The notes beneath the pieces were generated by a model. The model made no database searches, was not told where the DNA came from, and worked only from the letters and a program-made list of their open reading frames with translations. A stretch of DNA of 33,013 nt from Acidimicrobiia bacterium (lineage in GTDB: Bacteria; Actinomycetota; Acidimicrobiia; Spongiisociales; UBA11373), in contig JAJCYA010000026.1 in NCBI GenBank assembly GCA_029263095.1, forward strand, positions 1-33,013, in the 5' to 3' direction. Position 1 is the stretch's first letter. Each line of letters opens with the position of its first letter. Positions 21,601-32,284 of the stretch are shown here, piece by piece. Made by a program: the position numbers and the translations under genes.

Positions 21601-22761
21601 ATGGTTACCAAACGCGCCAAGTTGTGGCTGACCAGGGGGGTGACCATCGGGGCGCTTCTGGTGGTGGTCATCTTCGTTGTTGCCACCTGGTTCCAGGCAG
21701 GGACGGTCGAAGAGGACTGGCTGTCGGTGTCGCACGAGACGCGGTCCGGTTCGGCTGTGGTCGTTTCGGTCGATGCCGCTGGTGTCGTTCTGGGCGGTGG
21801 AGGAGCCGACCTCCCCGGTGTGTGGGGGCTGGTATTCGATGGCGGCCGGGCGGTCGTTGGCGAGGTCGAGTCGGTCTCCGGAGGGAATGCCTCCCGCGGA
21901 CTGCTGGAGGTATCGGGCGCGCTTACGCCGGGGACGGAGGTCGTCCTCGATGTTGCTGTGTGGGATGCGCAGGCGATGGACCGATTCGGGCTTGCCGAAG
22001 ACGTCATTGAGGGACCAGATGGTCCGCTTCCCGTATGGACCGCCGACGGAACCGACGACACGTGGGTCGTGTTCGTCCACGGCAATGGGGCCGGATCAAC
22101 TGAGGCTCTCCGTCTAGTCCAGGCTGTCTCGGCCGCGGGATACCCCGTCGTGGTGGCCGCCTATCGCAATGACGACGCGGCCCCCAGCTCGCCCGACGGG
22201 CGCCATGGCTTCGGCTACGACGAATGGCGGGATGTCGAGGCCGTGTTCGAGTTCGCACTTGGCCGGGGTGCTCTCGACTTCGTGCTCGTCGGATACGGCT
22301 CGGGCGGCTCGATCGCGGGAACTCTTCTCTATGAGTCGCGTTTGGCCGAGAGGGTGGTTGGCGTCGCGCTCGACTCGCCGGTGTTGAGCCTGACGACTGC
22401 GATCCACGATGCTTGGGTCGACGGAGGGGTACCAGCGTGGACGATCGGTTGGACCAAGGCGATCGCCTCGATGAGATTCGGCCTCGATCTCGGGGCCCTC
22501 GATCATGTTGCGCGCTCATCCGAGTGGGATGTTCCGGTGCTCATTCTCCACGGACGGGATGATGAGACGCACTCCCTGGATTCGGCAGAAGCATTTGCGA
22601 TTTCCCGTGGGGAGGACGCGTTGCTGATCACCTTCCCCGGAGCCGGTCCCGGTGCGTCGTGGAACAGTGACCCCGTCCGATACGAGGGCGTTGTGGTCAG
22701 ATTTCTCGAAGGGGTGGCAGCTGCCAGGAGTGGATTCGACCCGGTGGATCCGGGGCAGTGA
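21601..22761 (+). CDS. Membrane-anchored alpha/beta hydrolase lacking the catalytic His
   Basis: A 386-aa protein with an N-terminal membrane helix (about residues 15-30) after a basic RAK..TR segment, then a beta-rich segment of about 100 aa and an alpha/beta hydrolase domain outside the membrane. Seen: 'VVFVHGNGAGSTEALRLV' (oxyanion region), 'LVGYGSGGSIAG' (nucleophile Ser234) and 'ILHGRDDETHS' (Asp). Where relatives read GAGH..SWN, this one has GAG-Pro350-GASWN, so the catalytic His is absent at its expected place. It may be inactive or use another base. Start ATG 21601 or the GTG just before it; there is no clear ribosome site. The gene overlaps no neighbour; nifS follows after 37 bp. Confidence 0.82.
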   Translation: MVTKRAKLWLTRGVTIGALLVVVIFVVATWFQAGTVEEDWLSVSHETRSGSAVVVSVDAAGVVLGGGGADLPGVWGLVFDGGRAVVGEVESVSGGNASRGLLEVSGALTPGTEVVLDVAVWDAQAMDRFGLAEDVIEGPDGPLPVWTADGTDDTWVVFVHGNGAGSTEALRLVQAVSAAGYPVVVAAYRNDDAAPSSPDGRHGFGYDEWRDVEAVFEFALGRGALDFVLVGYGSGGSIAGTLLYESRLAERVVGVALDSPVLSLTTAIHDAWVDGGVPAWTIGWTKAIASMRFGLDLGALDHVARSSEWDVPVLILHGRDDETHSLDSAEAFAISRGEDALLITFPGAGPGASWNSDPVRYEGVVVRFLEGVAAARSGFDPVDPGQ

Positions 22762-22798
22762 GGGTTCGATCGCTGGGTTCTGGCATGCTGTGACTGCC

Positions 22799-23943
22799 AT
22801 GGCGCCTGTGAACACCACGCTCTACCTCGATCACGCCGCAACCACCCCGTTGCGTCCAGAAGCGCGTGATGCGATGGCTCCGTTTCTCGAAGCTGCGTTT
22901 GGCAACCCCTCTGGGATTCACGCTGTGAGCAGAGAGGCCAAGGCCGCTCTGGAGGATGGGCGGGAGCGGGCGGCGGCATTGTTGGGAGCCGCCCACCCAC
23001 TCGATGTGGTGTTTACCGGGGGCGGTACCGAGTCCGACAATCTGGGGGTGGCCGGACCGTCGCTCGCCTCCGGGGGCGGTGTCGTTACGTCGGCCGTCGA
23101 GCATGAGGCGGTGTTGGAAACGGCTGCCTTTCTGGGCCGGCTGGGAAAGAGTGTGACGGTGGTTGGTGTCGACGCCAACGGGGTGGTCGATCCTGCCGAA
23201 GTTGCGAGCGCGGTCGGACCCGACACAGCGGTCGTTTCGGTGATGACGGCGAACAACGAGACCGGCGTGCGTCAGCCGATTGCCGCCATATCTGCCGCCG
23301 CCAGGGAGGCCCGGCCGGGGGTGCTCATACACACGGATGCTGTTCAAGCCTTTGTGTCGGAGGAGACGACAATCGGGTCCTTGGGAGCCGACCTCGTGAC
23401 TCTCGCGTCCCACAAGTTCGGTGGCCCCAAGGGTGTCGGTCTCCTCCACGTGCGGCGTGATATCCACCTTGAACCTGTGCTCCACGGAGGCGGGCAGGAG
23501 ATCGGTCGGAGGTCCGGTACCCACAATGTGGCGGGGATCGTCGGGATGGTGACTGCAATGGAGGCGGCCGCAAAGGATCGAGATCGATTCCGGACCGACG
23601 TGCTGGTGGCTCGGGATACGTTCGAGGCGCGACTTTCCGCAGCGGCGCCAGAGGTGATCTTTACCACGCCAGTTGAGCAGCGCTTGATTCAGCACTCCCA
23701 CTTCCGGGTTCCAGGAGTCGATGCCGAGACGCTGCTCATAAGGCTGGACGGCCTCGGTGTGGCCGCCGCGGCCGGCTCTGCCTGCCACAGCGGAGCCGCC
23801 GAGGTCTCCCATGTTCTGCTGGCCATGGGACTCGATCAGAAGGCGGCCGGGTCGAGCATCCGCGTCAGCTTCGGGTGGACCTCACGGCCGGGTGACGGCG
23901 AGGCGGCCGCCGCCGCTGTTGTCGAGTGTGTCGAGGCACTCAG

Positions 23944-23947
<4 letters not shown>
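22799..23947 (+). CDS. Cysteine desulfurase (NifS/IscS family)
   Basis: A 382-aa PLP enzyme that takes sulfur from cysteine as a persulfide. Marks: 'YLDHAATTPLRPEA', 'GNPSGIHAVSREAK', 'FTGGGTESDN', His102 (SAVEHEAVL), 'HTDAVQA' (PLP-contacting Asp/Gln), PLP-Lys206 (SHKFGGPKG), 'RSGTHNV' and the sulfur-carrying Cys329 (GSACHSG). It overlaps mnmA by 4 nt, so its main job is likely to feed sulfur to tRNA 2-thiouridine formation, and possibly Fe-S assembly with the Nfu protein at 18.3 kb. ATG 22799 gives the family's usual N-terminus; no ribosome site is visible. Confidence 0.95.
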
Positions 23948-27026
<3,079 letters not shown>

Positions 27027-27029
27027 TCC

Positions 27030-27204
27030 CTTCCTTCTGGACCACTCCTGCGGCACCGAGACCCTGGGATTGATGTTCTGTGGATCGGACGCGAGGGGTC
27101 GTTGCTGGTTGCGGCGCCAACCAGGTAGTGGGCTCCGCCGAGACACGGGTGGCATCGCGGTGCCCCCCACCAATCGGCTCCGCCGATTCACTCCCCCCAA
27201 AGGG
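27030..27204. repeat. Mosaic dispersed repeat, copy B (left part, interrupted by the IS)
   Basis: Non-coding stretch after ligA. 27064-27133 is the reverse complement of 13015-13083 with about ten differences. It is followed by about 60 bp not in copy A, including a REP-like hairpin ATCGGC-tcc-GCCGAT at 27173-27187 framed by C runs. It ends in CCCAAAGGG, where the IS was inserted; the rest of the repeat resumes at 28304. Confidence 0.8.
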
Positions 27205-27230
27205 TGTCCTGTCGCGGGTTTGTGCGACGG
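27205..27230 (+). repeat. IS left terminal inverted repeat
   Basis: 26 bp starting TGTC and ending GTGCGACGG; pairs with 28278-28303. Confidence 0.8.
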
Positions 27231-27248
27231 GTTTGTGTGTGGCGCGAT

Positions 27249-27300
27249 CAGCGGCGCATCCTTTCTGGGTTGTTGTAAGACCTAGAAGGAGGCGCCGCTG
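27249..27300 (+). promoter_or_regulatory. Hairpin covering the transposase ribosome binding site
   Basis: CAGCGGCGC-A-TCCTTTCT (27249-27266) pairs with AGAAGGAGGCGCCGCTG (27284-27300) with one mismatch and one bulge; the loop is 17 nt. The 3' arm contains the AAGGAGG ribosome binding site and ends at the base just before the ATG. In RNA this stem would hide the site. Comparable structures block translation of transcripts that enter an IS from outside, as known for IS10 and IS50. Confidence 0.7.
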
Positions 27301-28272
27301 ATGAGTGTCAATGATGCCGTATCCGATTACCGCAAGCGACTTGTGGCTGTGATCGAGCGGTCACCGAACAAGCGGGCAGCGTGCCGGCAGGCCGGTATTC
27401 ATCACTCGACTTTCTATCGGTGGCGGAACCGTGTTGATCGGTGTGAGCCCAGGGTCCGATCATGGTCGGAGTCGTTGTTGGAGCGTCGTATCGTCGCGGC
27501 GTCGTTGGCGTCGCCGGATGCGGGTTCCCAGCATGTTGCTGATCAGCTGGCTCTGACCGATGTGAAGGTGTCACCCTCGAAGGTGTGGAGGACTCTGGTC
27601 CGGCATCGGCTCAACACCCGTCGGCTGCGTTATGCGTTGCTGCGGACCCATCGTGATGGTGCCCCTGAGCTGTCGAGGCGTCGCGATGTCTATGTCGGTG
27701 AACTCCATGCTGATAAGCCTGGTGATCTGGTGCAGATGGACTGTTTCCAGGTCGGTTCGTTCAAAGAAACCCGTATGGGTGCCAACAAGGCACGTAAGGG
27801 TGTGATCTGGCAGTACACCGCGATCGATGTCGCCTCGTCATACACCTGGGCTCAGCTCGAGGTCACTGCTCATAATCCGTCTGAGGTGATCACCACCCGA
27901 CTAGCGCATCAGGTCGCAGCCGACCTGGCCTCCTGGGGATGGGAACTCGAAGCGATCTCGACTGATAACGGCAACGAGTTCCGTGCCGCCCTATTCGGTG
28001 ACAGCCTGGAATCGGCGGGAATCAAGCATCGGTTCATCAAGGCCGGGCGGCCCCAATCGAACGGGAAGGTCGAACGGGTCCAAGGCACCATCCTCCAGGA
28101 GTGCTACCAGCCAGCACTGATCGGATATGTCACCCCATCAATCAGCGGTCTACGCCGCGACCTCACCGACTACCTCGACTACTACAACCATCATCGACCC
28201 CACCGAGGAAAATGGAACCAAGGCAAACCCCCCACCCAAATCATCCACCCCAACCAGAAACTCATCAAATGA
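27301..28272 (+). CDS. IS481-family transposase (DDE integrase fold)
   Basis: A 323-aa single-ORF transposase. N-terminal helix-turn-helix ('NKRAACRQAGIHHSTFYRWRNRV', residues 23-45 in parts), a second DNA-binding region to about 130, and a rve integrase core with the DDE triad Asp147 (VQMDCFQ), Asp222 (ISTDNGNEF) and Glu258 (SNGKVERVQ), the last two 35 residues apart. C-terminal 'DYYNHHRPHRG' is typical of IS481/IS3 enzymes. Intact, so probably active. The single ORF with no programmed frameshift favours IS481 over IS3. Confidence 0.92.
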   Translation: MSVNDAVSDYRKRLVAVIERSPNKRAACRQAGIHHSTFYRWRNRVDRCEPRVRSWSESLLERRIVAASLASPDAGSQHVADQLALTDVKVSPSKVWRTLVRHRLNTRRLRYALLRTHRDGAPELSRRRDVYVGELHADKPGDLVQMDCFQVGSFKETRMGANKARKGVIWQYTAIDVASSYTWAQLEVTAHNPSEVITTRLAHQVAADLASWGWELEAISTDNGNEFRAALFGDSLESAGIKHRFIKAGRPQSNGKVERVQGTILQECYQPALIGYVTPSISGLRRDLTDYLDYYNHHRPHRGKWNQGKPPTQIIHPNQKLIK

Positions 28273-28277
28273 CCCAA

Positions 28278-28303
28278 CCGTCGCACAATCGCGAAATGCG
28301 ACA
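28278..28303 (-). repeat. IS right terminal inverted repeat
   Basis: 26 bp ending GACA on the plus strand, the mirror of 27205-27230; followed at once by the CCCAAAGGG duplication. Confidence 0.8.
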
Positions 28304-28437
28304 CCCAAAGGGGAGAGTGATCAGAACACCGAGCCACTCCTCGTTGCGAGCCGTCGACCACCAACCGCGACAGATCACCCTTGTGGGGGATGTCCGCGAG
28401 GAGCGCAGCGACCAGGAGGATGGGGGGTGTCCGAGGG
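28304..28437. repeat. Mosaic dispersed repeat, copy B (right part) and REP-like unit
   Basis: 28304-28335 is the reverse complement of 12980-13012 (one indel), so it completes the repeat split by the IS. From about 28383 to 28437 follows a second REP-like unit: G-rich ends around a GC palindrome (GCGAGGAGCGCAGCGA). No gene is seen in the 211 bp between the IS and the DUF1684 gene. Confidence 0.7.
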
Positions 28438-28514
28438 AGCAACGAGGCGCGGGTGTCGGCTCTCGAGTCCTTTCGCTCCTTGTACCCAAGAGCGGACGCA
28501 ATCTCCGCAGATCG

Positions 28515-29018
28515 CTACTTGCTGTACGACTTCTCACCGGCCCGAATAGGCACTTGGAGCCAGTTCTCGCCGGGAGGCAGTGGGCACGAGTAGGCGTCGT
28601 TGTAAGCGCAGAAGGGGTTGTAGGCGAGGTTGAAGTTGATCTCCACCTTGCCGTCTTTCGCAGGATGGACGTCCAGGTAGCGCCCGGCGCCGTATGTCTC
28701 CTTCCCGGAGGTCGTATCGCGGAACGGCAGAAAGTAGCCGTGACCGTGACCGGTGCCGTAGAGCGTCAGCGAGACGCCTTCGCCTTCAACGTCGAACAAG
28801 ACCTTGGCATCGCGGGTGTAGACCCTCTCCTGGCCATCCGAGGTCTGCACCCGGACCTTGGATCCGTCCCCGGGCTCGACGTCCAGCTCGAGAGCCAATG
28901 ACCGGTCCTCGTCGTAGTAGTCGAGCTTCTCGAACCCGGATCTGTCGCCGATTGGTGAATCGGGGGAGGACCGGAAGAAGTCGTCCTTCTGTTTTCTGAA
29001 TCGAGTGAGTGTGCTCAT
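28515..29018 (-). CDS. DUF1684 family protein
   Basis: A 167-aa protein of the DUF1684 family, function unknown. Family marks: N-terminal 'FRKQKDDFFRSSPDSPIG', then 'YYDEDRSLALEL', 'YGAGRYLDV' (residues 109-117), 'NFNLAYNPFCAYN' (Cys137), 'YSCPLPPGENWLQVPI' (Cys145) and 'AGEKSY'. No signal peptide or membrane helix, so cytosolic. 'gaggagg' precedes the ATG. Members are widespread, often single, and close to full length here. No partner is suggested by its neighbours. Confidence 0.9.
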   Translation of the reverse strand: MSTLTRFRKQKDDFFRSSPDSPIGDRSGFEKLDYYDEDRSLALELDVEPGDGSKVRVQTSDGQERVYTRDAKVLFDVEGEGVSLTLYGTGHGHGYFLPFRDTTSGKETYGAGRYLDVHPAKDGKVEINFNLAYNPFCAYNDAYSCPLPPGENWLQVPIRAGEKSYSK

Positions 29019-29136
29019 AGCTCCTCCTCAACAGCGTGGGGCGGGGCGGGATTCCCGACCTCCCGACCTGTTTGATCGCCCTACATCCGAACCGCCACGA
29101 CAGGCGTGCGGGTCAGTGCGGTTGGTCGGGGTCGAC

Positions 29137-29174
29137 CGTGCATTGGGCTGTTGGCGAGGTCAGGGGTGCTGAGG
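29137..29174. repeat. Direct repeat copy 1, left border of the sigma-factor locus
   Basis: A 38-bp stretch (CGTGCATTGGGCTG ... GGTGCTGAGG) that recurs at 32201-32238 in the same orientation with 36 of 38 positions identical. It lies in the 208-bp gap between the DUF1684 gene and the membrane partner of the ECF sigma factor. Confidence 0.85.
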
Positions 29175-29226
29175 CGTTCGTGCTCATCGCCCCGTGTGCG
29201 ATGATTCCAGCAGGCGTGGCTGGCGA

Positions 29227-29793
29227 TCACGGATTGATGAGCACTCGATCGACGTAGCTGTGGAAGCAGAGGTCGAAGATGGCTTCCTCGCCAGCCTCGT
29301 CGAAGGACGCGTACCCGGTCGACAGCGACCAGCCTTCTCTGTCATCGTCAACGGACCATGTCACGTCGGTCAGGCCGTGGCCTTTCATGCAGGTCGCCAT
29401 GGCGGCGGCCGCCAGCTCGAACTCAGACCGGGTGATGTTGCCGTCGGCGAGGATGTCGTCCTGGAGGTCGATTCCTGCTTGTTCTAGTGGACTCGGAACG
29501 ACTCTGGTGGTGACGACGGCCCCACCGTCGCTAATGTTGGTGGCGACCGTTGTGGGTGAGGGCTGGGTGGCCGGAGCTGCTGTGGTTGGCGTCAGATCGG
29601 CGGTTGGACCTGCCATTAGGAAGACAACAAGTGTCGCTGCGGCGGCCGCGATCATTGTGACGGTGATGGCAATAGACAGGCGCCGCGACCTGCGGGCCGA
29701 ACCGATGATCCGATCGAGGGGCGGCGGTTGTGCGTCTTTGACCGCCTGATTAGCAGCGTCGGCGTGGAGCCGCAGCAGTGTGTCGAGTTTCAT
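29227..29793 (-). CDS. Single-pass membrane protein, candidate anti-sigma factor
   Basis: A 188-aa protein with a cytosolic N-terminus of about 39 residues, one membrane helix (about 40-61), a Thr/Pro/Ala-rich linker (62-85) and an outside domain with 'DGNITRSEFELAAAAMATCMKGHGL' and two Cys (135 and 176) that may form a disulfide. It overlaps the ECF sigma gene by 4 nt and has an excellent 'aggaggg' site at ATG 29793, the usual arrangement of sigma/anti-sigma pairs. The N-terminal part has no HxxxCxxC zinc motif, so it is not a classical ZAS anti-sigma factor. The outer 'G-x-IT-x-x-E ... C' pattern may sense an external signal. Role inferred from context. Confidence 0.75.
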   Translation of the reverse strand: MKLDTLLRLHADAANQAVKDAQPPPLDRIIGSARRSRRLSIAITVTMIAAAAATLVVFLMAGPTADLTPTTAAPATQPSPTTVATNISDGGAVVTTRVVPSPLEQAGIDLQDDILADGNITRSEFELAAAAMATCMKGHGLTDVTWSVDDDREGWSLSTGYASFDEAGEEAIFDLCFHSYVDRVLINP

Positions 29794-30314
29794 GATCCCT
29801 CCTGAACTCCCAGCACACTGGCGAGGGTTCTGCGTCCCCTTGCAAGGTGAACTCGGGTTGTCGATTCCGTGCATCCAAGGATCTGTGCGGCTTCTTGGAT
29901 CGAGAGGTCTTCGACGTAGACCAAGGCGATCGTTTGTGCTTGCCGGCGAGGAAGTCGTCGCACCTCCCTCCAGAAGTGAGCCGTGTCGGCTGGCATCTCC
30001 GTGGCTCCCACCTCCCGGCGGGGCCCCAGTCGGGTCAACGCTCTCACCTCGGCGTAGCGGCGACGGAACCACGATCGCGTGTAGTTGGAAATCACGGATC
30101 GGATCCATCCCTCTGGATTGTCAATCCGATCCCATTGCCGAAAGGCGGCCAAGAAAGCCTCCTGAGCCAACTCTTCGGCAAGCGATAGGCTCCCCGTCAT
30201 CACATGCGCCAACGCCAGGACTGATCGATACTCCCGGCCATAGAATTGATCGAACGGCTCTCGGCCTATCAGTACCGGCACATCCGCTGCCACGGTTTGG
30301 GGCTCCCAATTCAT
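29790..30314 (-). CDS. ECF RNA polymerase sigma factor
   Basis: A 174-aa ECF (group 4) sigma factor. Region 2 (about residues 20-85): 'FDQFYGREYRSVLALAHVMTG', 'AEELAQEAFLAAFRQWDRIDNPEGWIRSVISNYTRSWFRRR'. Region 4 (about 115-165): 'RRLPRRQAQTIALVYVEDLSIQEAAQILGCTESTTRVHLARGRRTL', a helix-turn-helix for the -35 element. ATG 30314 is preferred to a TTG 24 nt upstream. It would direct polymerase to a small stress regulon, held back by the coupled membrane protein. No clear ECF-type self-promoter (such as GGAAC-N16-CGTT) was found upstream. Confidence 0.9.
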   Translation of the reverse strand: MNWEPQTVAADVPVLIGREPFDQFYGREYRSVLALAHVMTGSLSLAEELAQEAFLAAFRQWDRIDNPEGWIRSVISNYTRSWFRRRYAEVRALTRLGPRREVGATEMPADTAHFWREVRRLPRRQAQTIALVYVEDLSIQEAAQILGCTESTTRVHLARGRRTLASVLGVQEGS

Positions 30315-30399
30315 GCTCTCAATGAGTATGTCGCACAAGGAGAGAGATTTGCTTACTCAGAATGCCGACAGCTGCTTTCCCTCAACAGCTCCACGTGAC

Positions 30400-30436
30400 G
30401 CTGAACGGGATCGACCCGGTGGCGAAGTCTCGACAG
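30400..30436. repeat. Short repeat shared with the IS110 upstream region
   Basis: GCTGAA-N12-GGTGGCGAAGTCTCGACAG. The same layout, with 18 of 19 matches in the right block, occurs at 32848-32884 just upstream of the IS110-family gene. May be a relic of an IS end. Confidence 0.6.
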
Positions 30437-30485
30437 GAGTGCTGATGGGGCTCAGTCTCCACCTCCCGGCAGGATAGCGACAGGG

Positions 30486-31316
30486 GTGCCTAGGGCGGGA
30501 TCTGGTCCCTGGGCGACTTGGTCACCTATCAGCAGACCGGTGGCGTGGGGGCTGGCGGGTGATCTTGTGGTTTCGTCGTGGTTCTGTCGCCGAACACGAA
30601 GGTGGGTCTACGCTTTAGGCATCGACGGAGACGCGCCGGTCACGGCATCGAACGATCGGGGTACGGGCTTCCCGACGTGGGTTGCCTGGTCTATCCCGGC
30701 GGCTGTCATCGTTCTGCTCGTGGCACAGTTCGCGTCGTCCGGGACCGAGCCCGATCGGCTTCCTGATCGGGACGCCCTAGCGAGCCTGGTACTCCAGCCA
30801 GATGAGGGCCCCGAGGTCGCTCAACACGTCGGAGTTCTCACCGAGGGATTCGACCCGGGATATCGGGTTGGAGGTGACGCTGCCTTCCACTCCGTCTTCA
30901 CCGATCTCTCCACTGTCGAATATGAAGCTGGGTTCTGGAAGCACGACTTCACTGATGGCGCGGTCTACGTCACGTCGTCGGCTCTGTGGTTCGAAGACGA
31001 GGAGGACGTCACCGGTTTTCTCTGGGAGCGGTGGCATGACTTCACGCTGAACTCGACCGATCGGCAGCGAGGCCACGATGGTTCGTGGTTGATCTTCAAC
31101 CCTCAGTATGAGGCTCTGCAGGCAGCACAGGAAGCTCCGATCGCTGTCGCTGCCTGGAGCTACGGCAACGTGGCGTTGTTGGTGTTGTTCGTGGGGGCCG
31201 AAGACGTCACGGATGCTCTCGACCTCGCTCAGAGCGTTCAGTCGCATGTAGAGACGTTCCAAGACGCTGAGGGGCCGCGCGCCTTGGAATTCCCCAGGGA
31301 CCAGGACCGGCCATGA
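30486..31316 (+). CDS. Single-pass membrane protein of unknown function
   Basis: Up to 276 aa; not a family I recognise. After an N-terminal part of doubtful coding quality comes 'PTWVAWSIPAAVIVLLVAQFASSG' (one membrane helix, about residues 63-85 in parts), then an acidic outside domain of about 185 aa rich in aromatic residues ('VEYEAGFWKHDF', 'SSALWFEDEEDVTGFLWERWHDF') with no cysteines after the helix. The start is uncertain: GTG 30486, GTG 30540 or GTG 30567 are all possible, and no good ribosome site favours one. It ends by overlapping the next gene by 4 nt (ATGA). Divergent from the ECF sigma gene, and possibly a target of it. Confidence 0.65.
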   Translation: MPRAGSGPWATWSPISRPVAWGLAGDLVVSSWFCRRTRRWVYALGIDGDAPVTASNDRGTGFPTWVAWSIPAAVIVLLVAQFASSGTEPDRLPDRDALASLVLQPDEGPEVAQHVGVLTEGFDPGYRVGGDAAFHSVFTDLSTVEYEAGFWKHDFTDGAVYVTSSALWFEDEEDVTGFLWERWHDFTLNSTDRQRGHDGSWLIFNPQYEALQAAQEAPIAVAAWSYGNVALLVLFVGAEDVTDALDLAQSVQSHVETFQDAEGPRALEFPRDQDRP

Positions 31317-32170
31317 CCGACAGGGAACCCACCGGTCAGTCCCGTAGATCGATCGGGTCGCGATGGCGGATGACGCCTGAAGTGTTGCTCCTGGTCGTAG
31401 GCGTCGGTGGCGTGGCGTTCTTCGGATGGTTGGCGCTCGGTGCGCCGGGCGACCGGGAGGTAGCTGTGGTGGCGGCGACGGTCGTTGTCTCGGGGGTGGG
31501 CATCTGGTTCGTCGCACCCGAATTCTATGAGATCGACTGGATGCGGATGCTTGTAATCGAGTTCTTCGCAGCTGGCGCTCTCATCGTTTTCGCATATCGT
31601 TTGGTATTCGACCTCCTTCCGGTTCACGCAAGTCCCTATCTGACCTACTCCGTTCGCTCTTGGCTTCTAGCCGGATTCATCTTGCAGGTGGTCATTGCTG
31701 GTGCGGCGGTAGGCGTCATGCGGCGTGCGTCGCTGACCACGATCCGTCAGACGATGGTGGTCTTTGGTGTTACTGGTCTGGCGGTGGCGATCACAGCTGC
31801 CTCCACCTATACCGTCGGCCTCGGCTACACCGTGGAACGTTGGGGTCTCGTCGCAGTGGGAGCTGCATTCGGCTTCTACCCCATTCTCGCCATTCCGACG
31901 TATGCGCTCTTGTCAGGCATCGTGGGCTGCGGATGGGCGCTGACACTGCGCACACGCAAAGCGGCCTACGTTGTTGCGGCCCTTGTTTTTGGCGCATCAC
32001 TGGTTGGGGTCTTTAATTACTCAGTGGTCCGTGACCCCTTCTGGGGATTGGCGGTCTTGGCACCTGTGCTGGCCATGTGGAGCTACCTGTTCGTGAGGTA
32101 TCCCGAGTTCGCTCCCATGGTCGCGGCGATGCCGCGCAGGGTCATGGAGCGCGACCACCCTCCAATCTGA
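31313..32170 (+). CDS. Polytopic membrane protein of unknown function
   Basis: A 285-aa protein with about eight predicted membrane helices: first at about residues 22-42 ('TPEVLLLVVGVGGVAFFGWLAL'), last ending near 261. The short loops are basic on the presumed inner side (RRASLTTIRQ, RTRKAAY). No family motif recognised. It is translationally coupled to the preceding single-pass protein, so the two probably act together in the membrane. Both are enclosed, with the sigma-factor pair, by the 38-bp direct repeats. Confidence 0.7.
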   Translation: MTDREPTGQSRRSIGSRWRMTPEVLLLVVGVGGVAFFGWLALGAPGDREVAVVAATVVVSGVGIWFVAPEFYEIDWMRMLVIEFFAAGALIVFAYRLVFDLLPVHASPYLTYSVRSWLLAGFILQVVIAGAAVGVMRRASLTTIRQTMVVFGVTGLAVAITAASTYTVGLGYTVERWGLVAVGAAFGFYPILAIPTYALLSGIVGCGWALTLRTRKAAYVVAALVFGASLVGVFNYSVVRDPFWGLAVLAPVLAMWSYLFVRYPEFAPMVAAMPRRVMERDHPPI

Positions 32171-32200
32171 CTCGGCTTGCCGCTGAGATCGAGGATTGGT

Positions 32201-32238
32201 CGTGCATTGGGCTGTCGGCGAGGTCGGGGGTGCTGAGG
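32201..32238. repeat. Direct repeat copy 2, right border of the sigma-factor locus
   Basis: 36 of 38 positions identical to 29137-29174, same orientation; begins 31 bp after the stop of the polytopic membrane protein gene. Confidence 0.85.
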
Positions 32239-32284
32239 GGCCAATGCCCTAGCCCACGAGTGTGGTCGTCCTGGTTGCGCAGGG

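Larger units (their letters stand above)
27205..28303 (+). mobile_element. Complete IS481-like insertion sequence (1099 bp)
   Basis: Boundaries can be read directly. The left end TGTCCTGTCGC... (27205-27230) and the reverse complement of the right end (28278-28303) are 26-bp imperfect inverted repeats with 18-19 matches, including TGTC at the tip and GTGCGACGG at the inner end. Both sides are flanked by the 9-bp direct repeat CCCAAAGGG (27196-27204 and 28304-28312), a target duplication. The target is a dispersed repeat whose uninterrupted relative lies at 12980-13083. One transposase gene fills the element. Confidence 0.88.

Noticed and set aside
27301-28272. IS3-type two-ORF transposase with frameshift
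   Set aside because: DNA-binding and catalytic domains are in one uninterrupted frame, so IS481 fits better.
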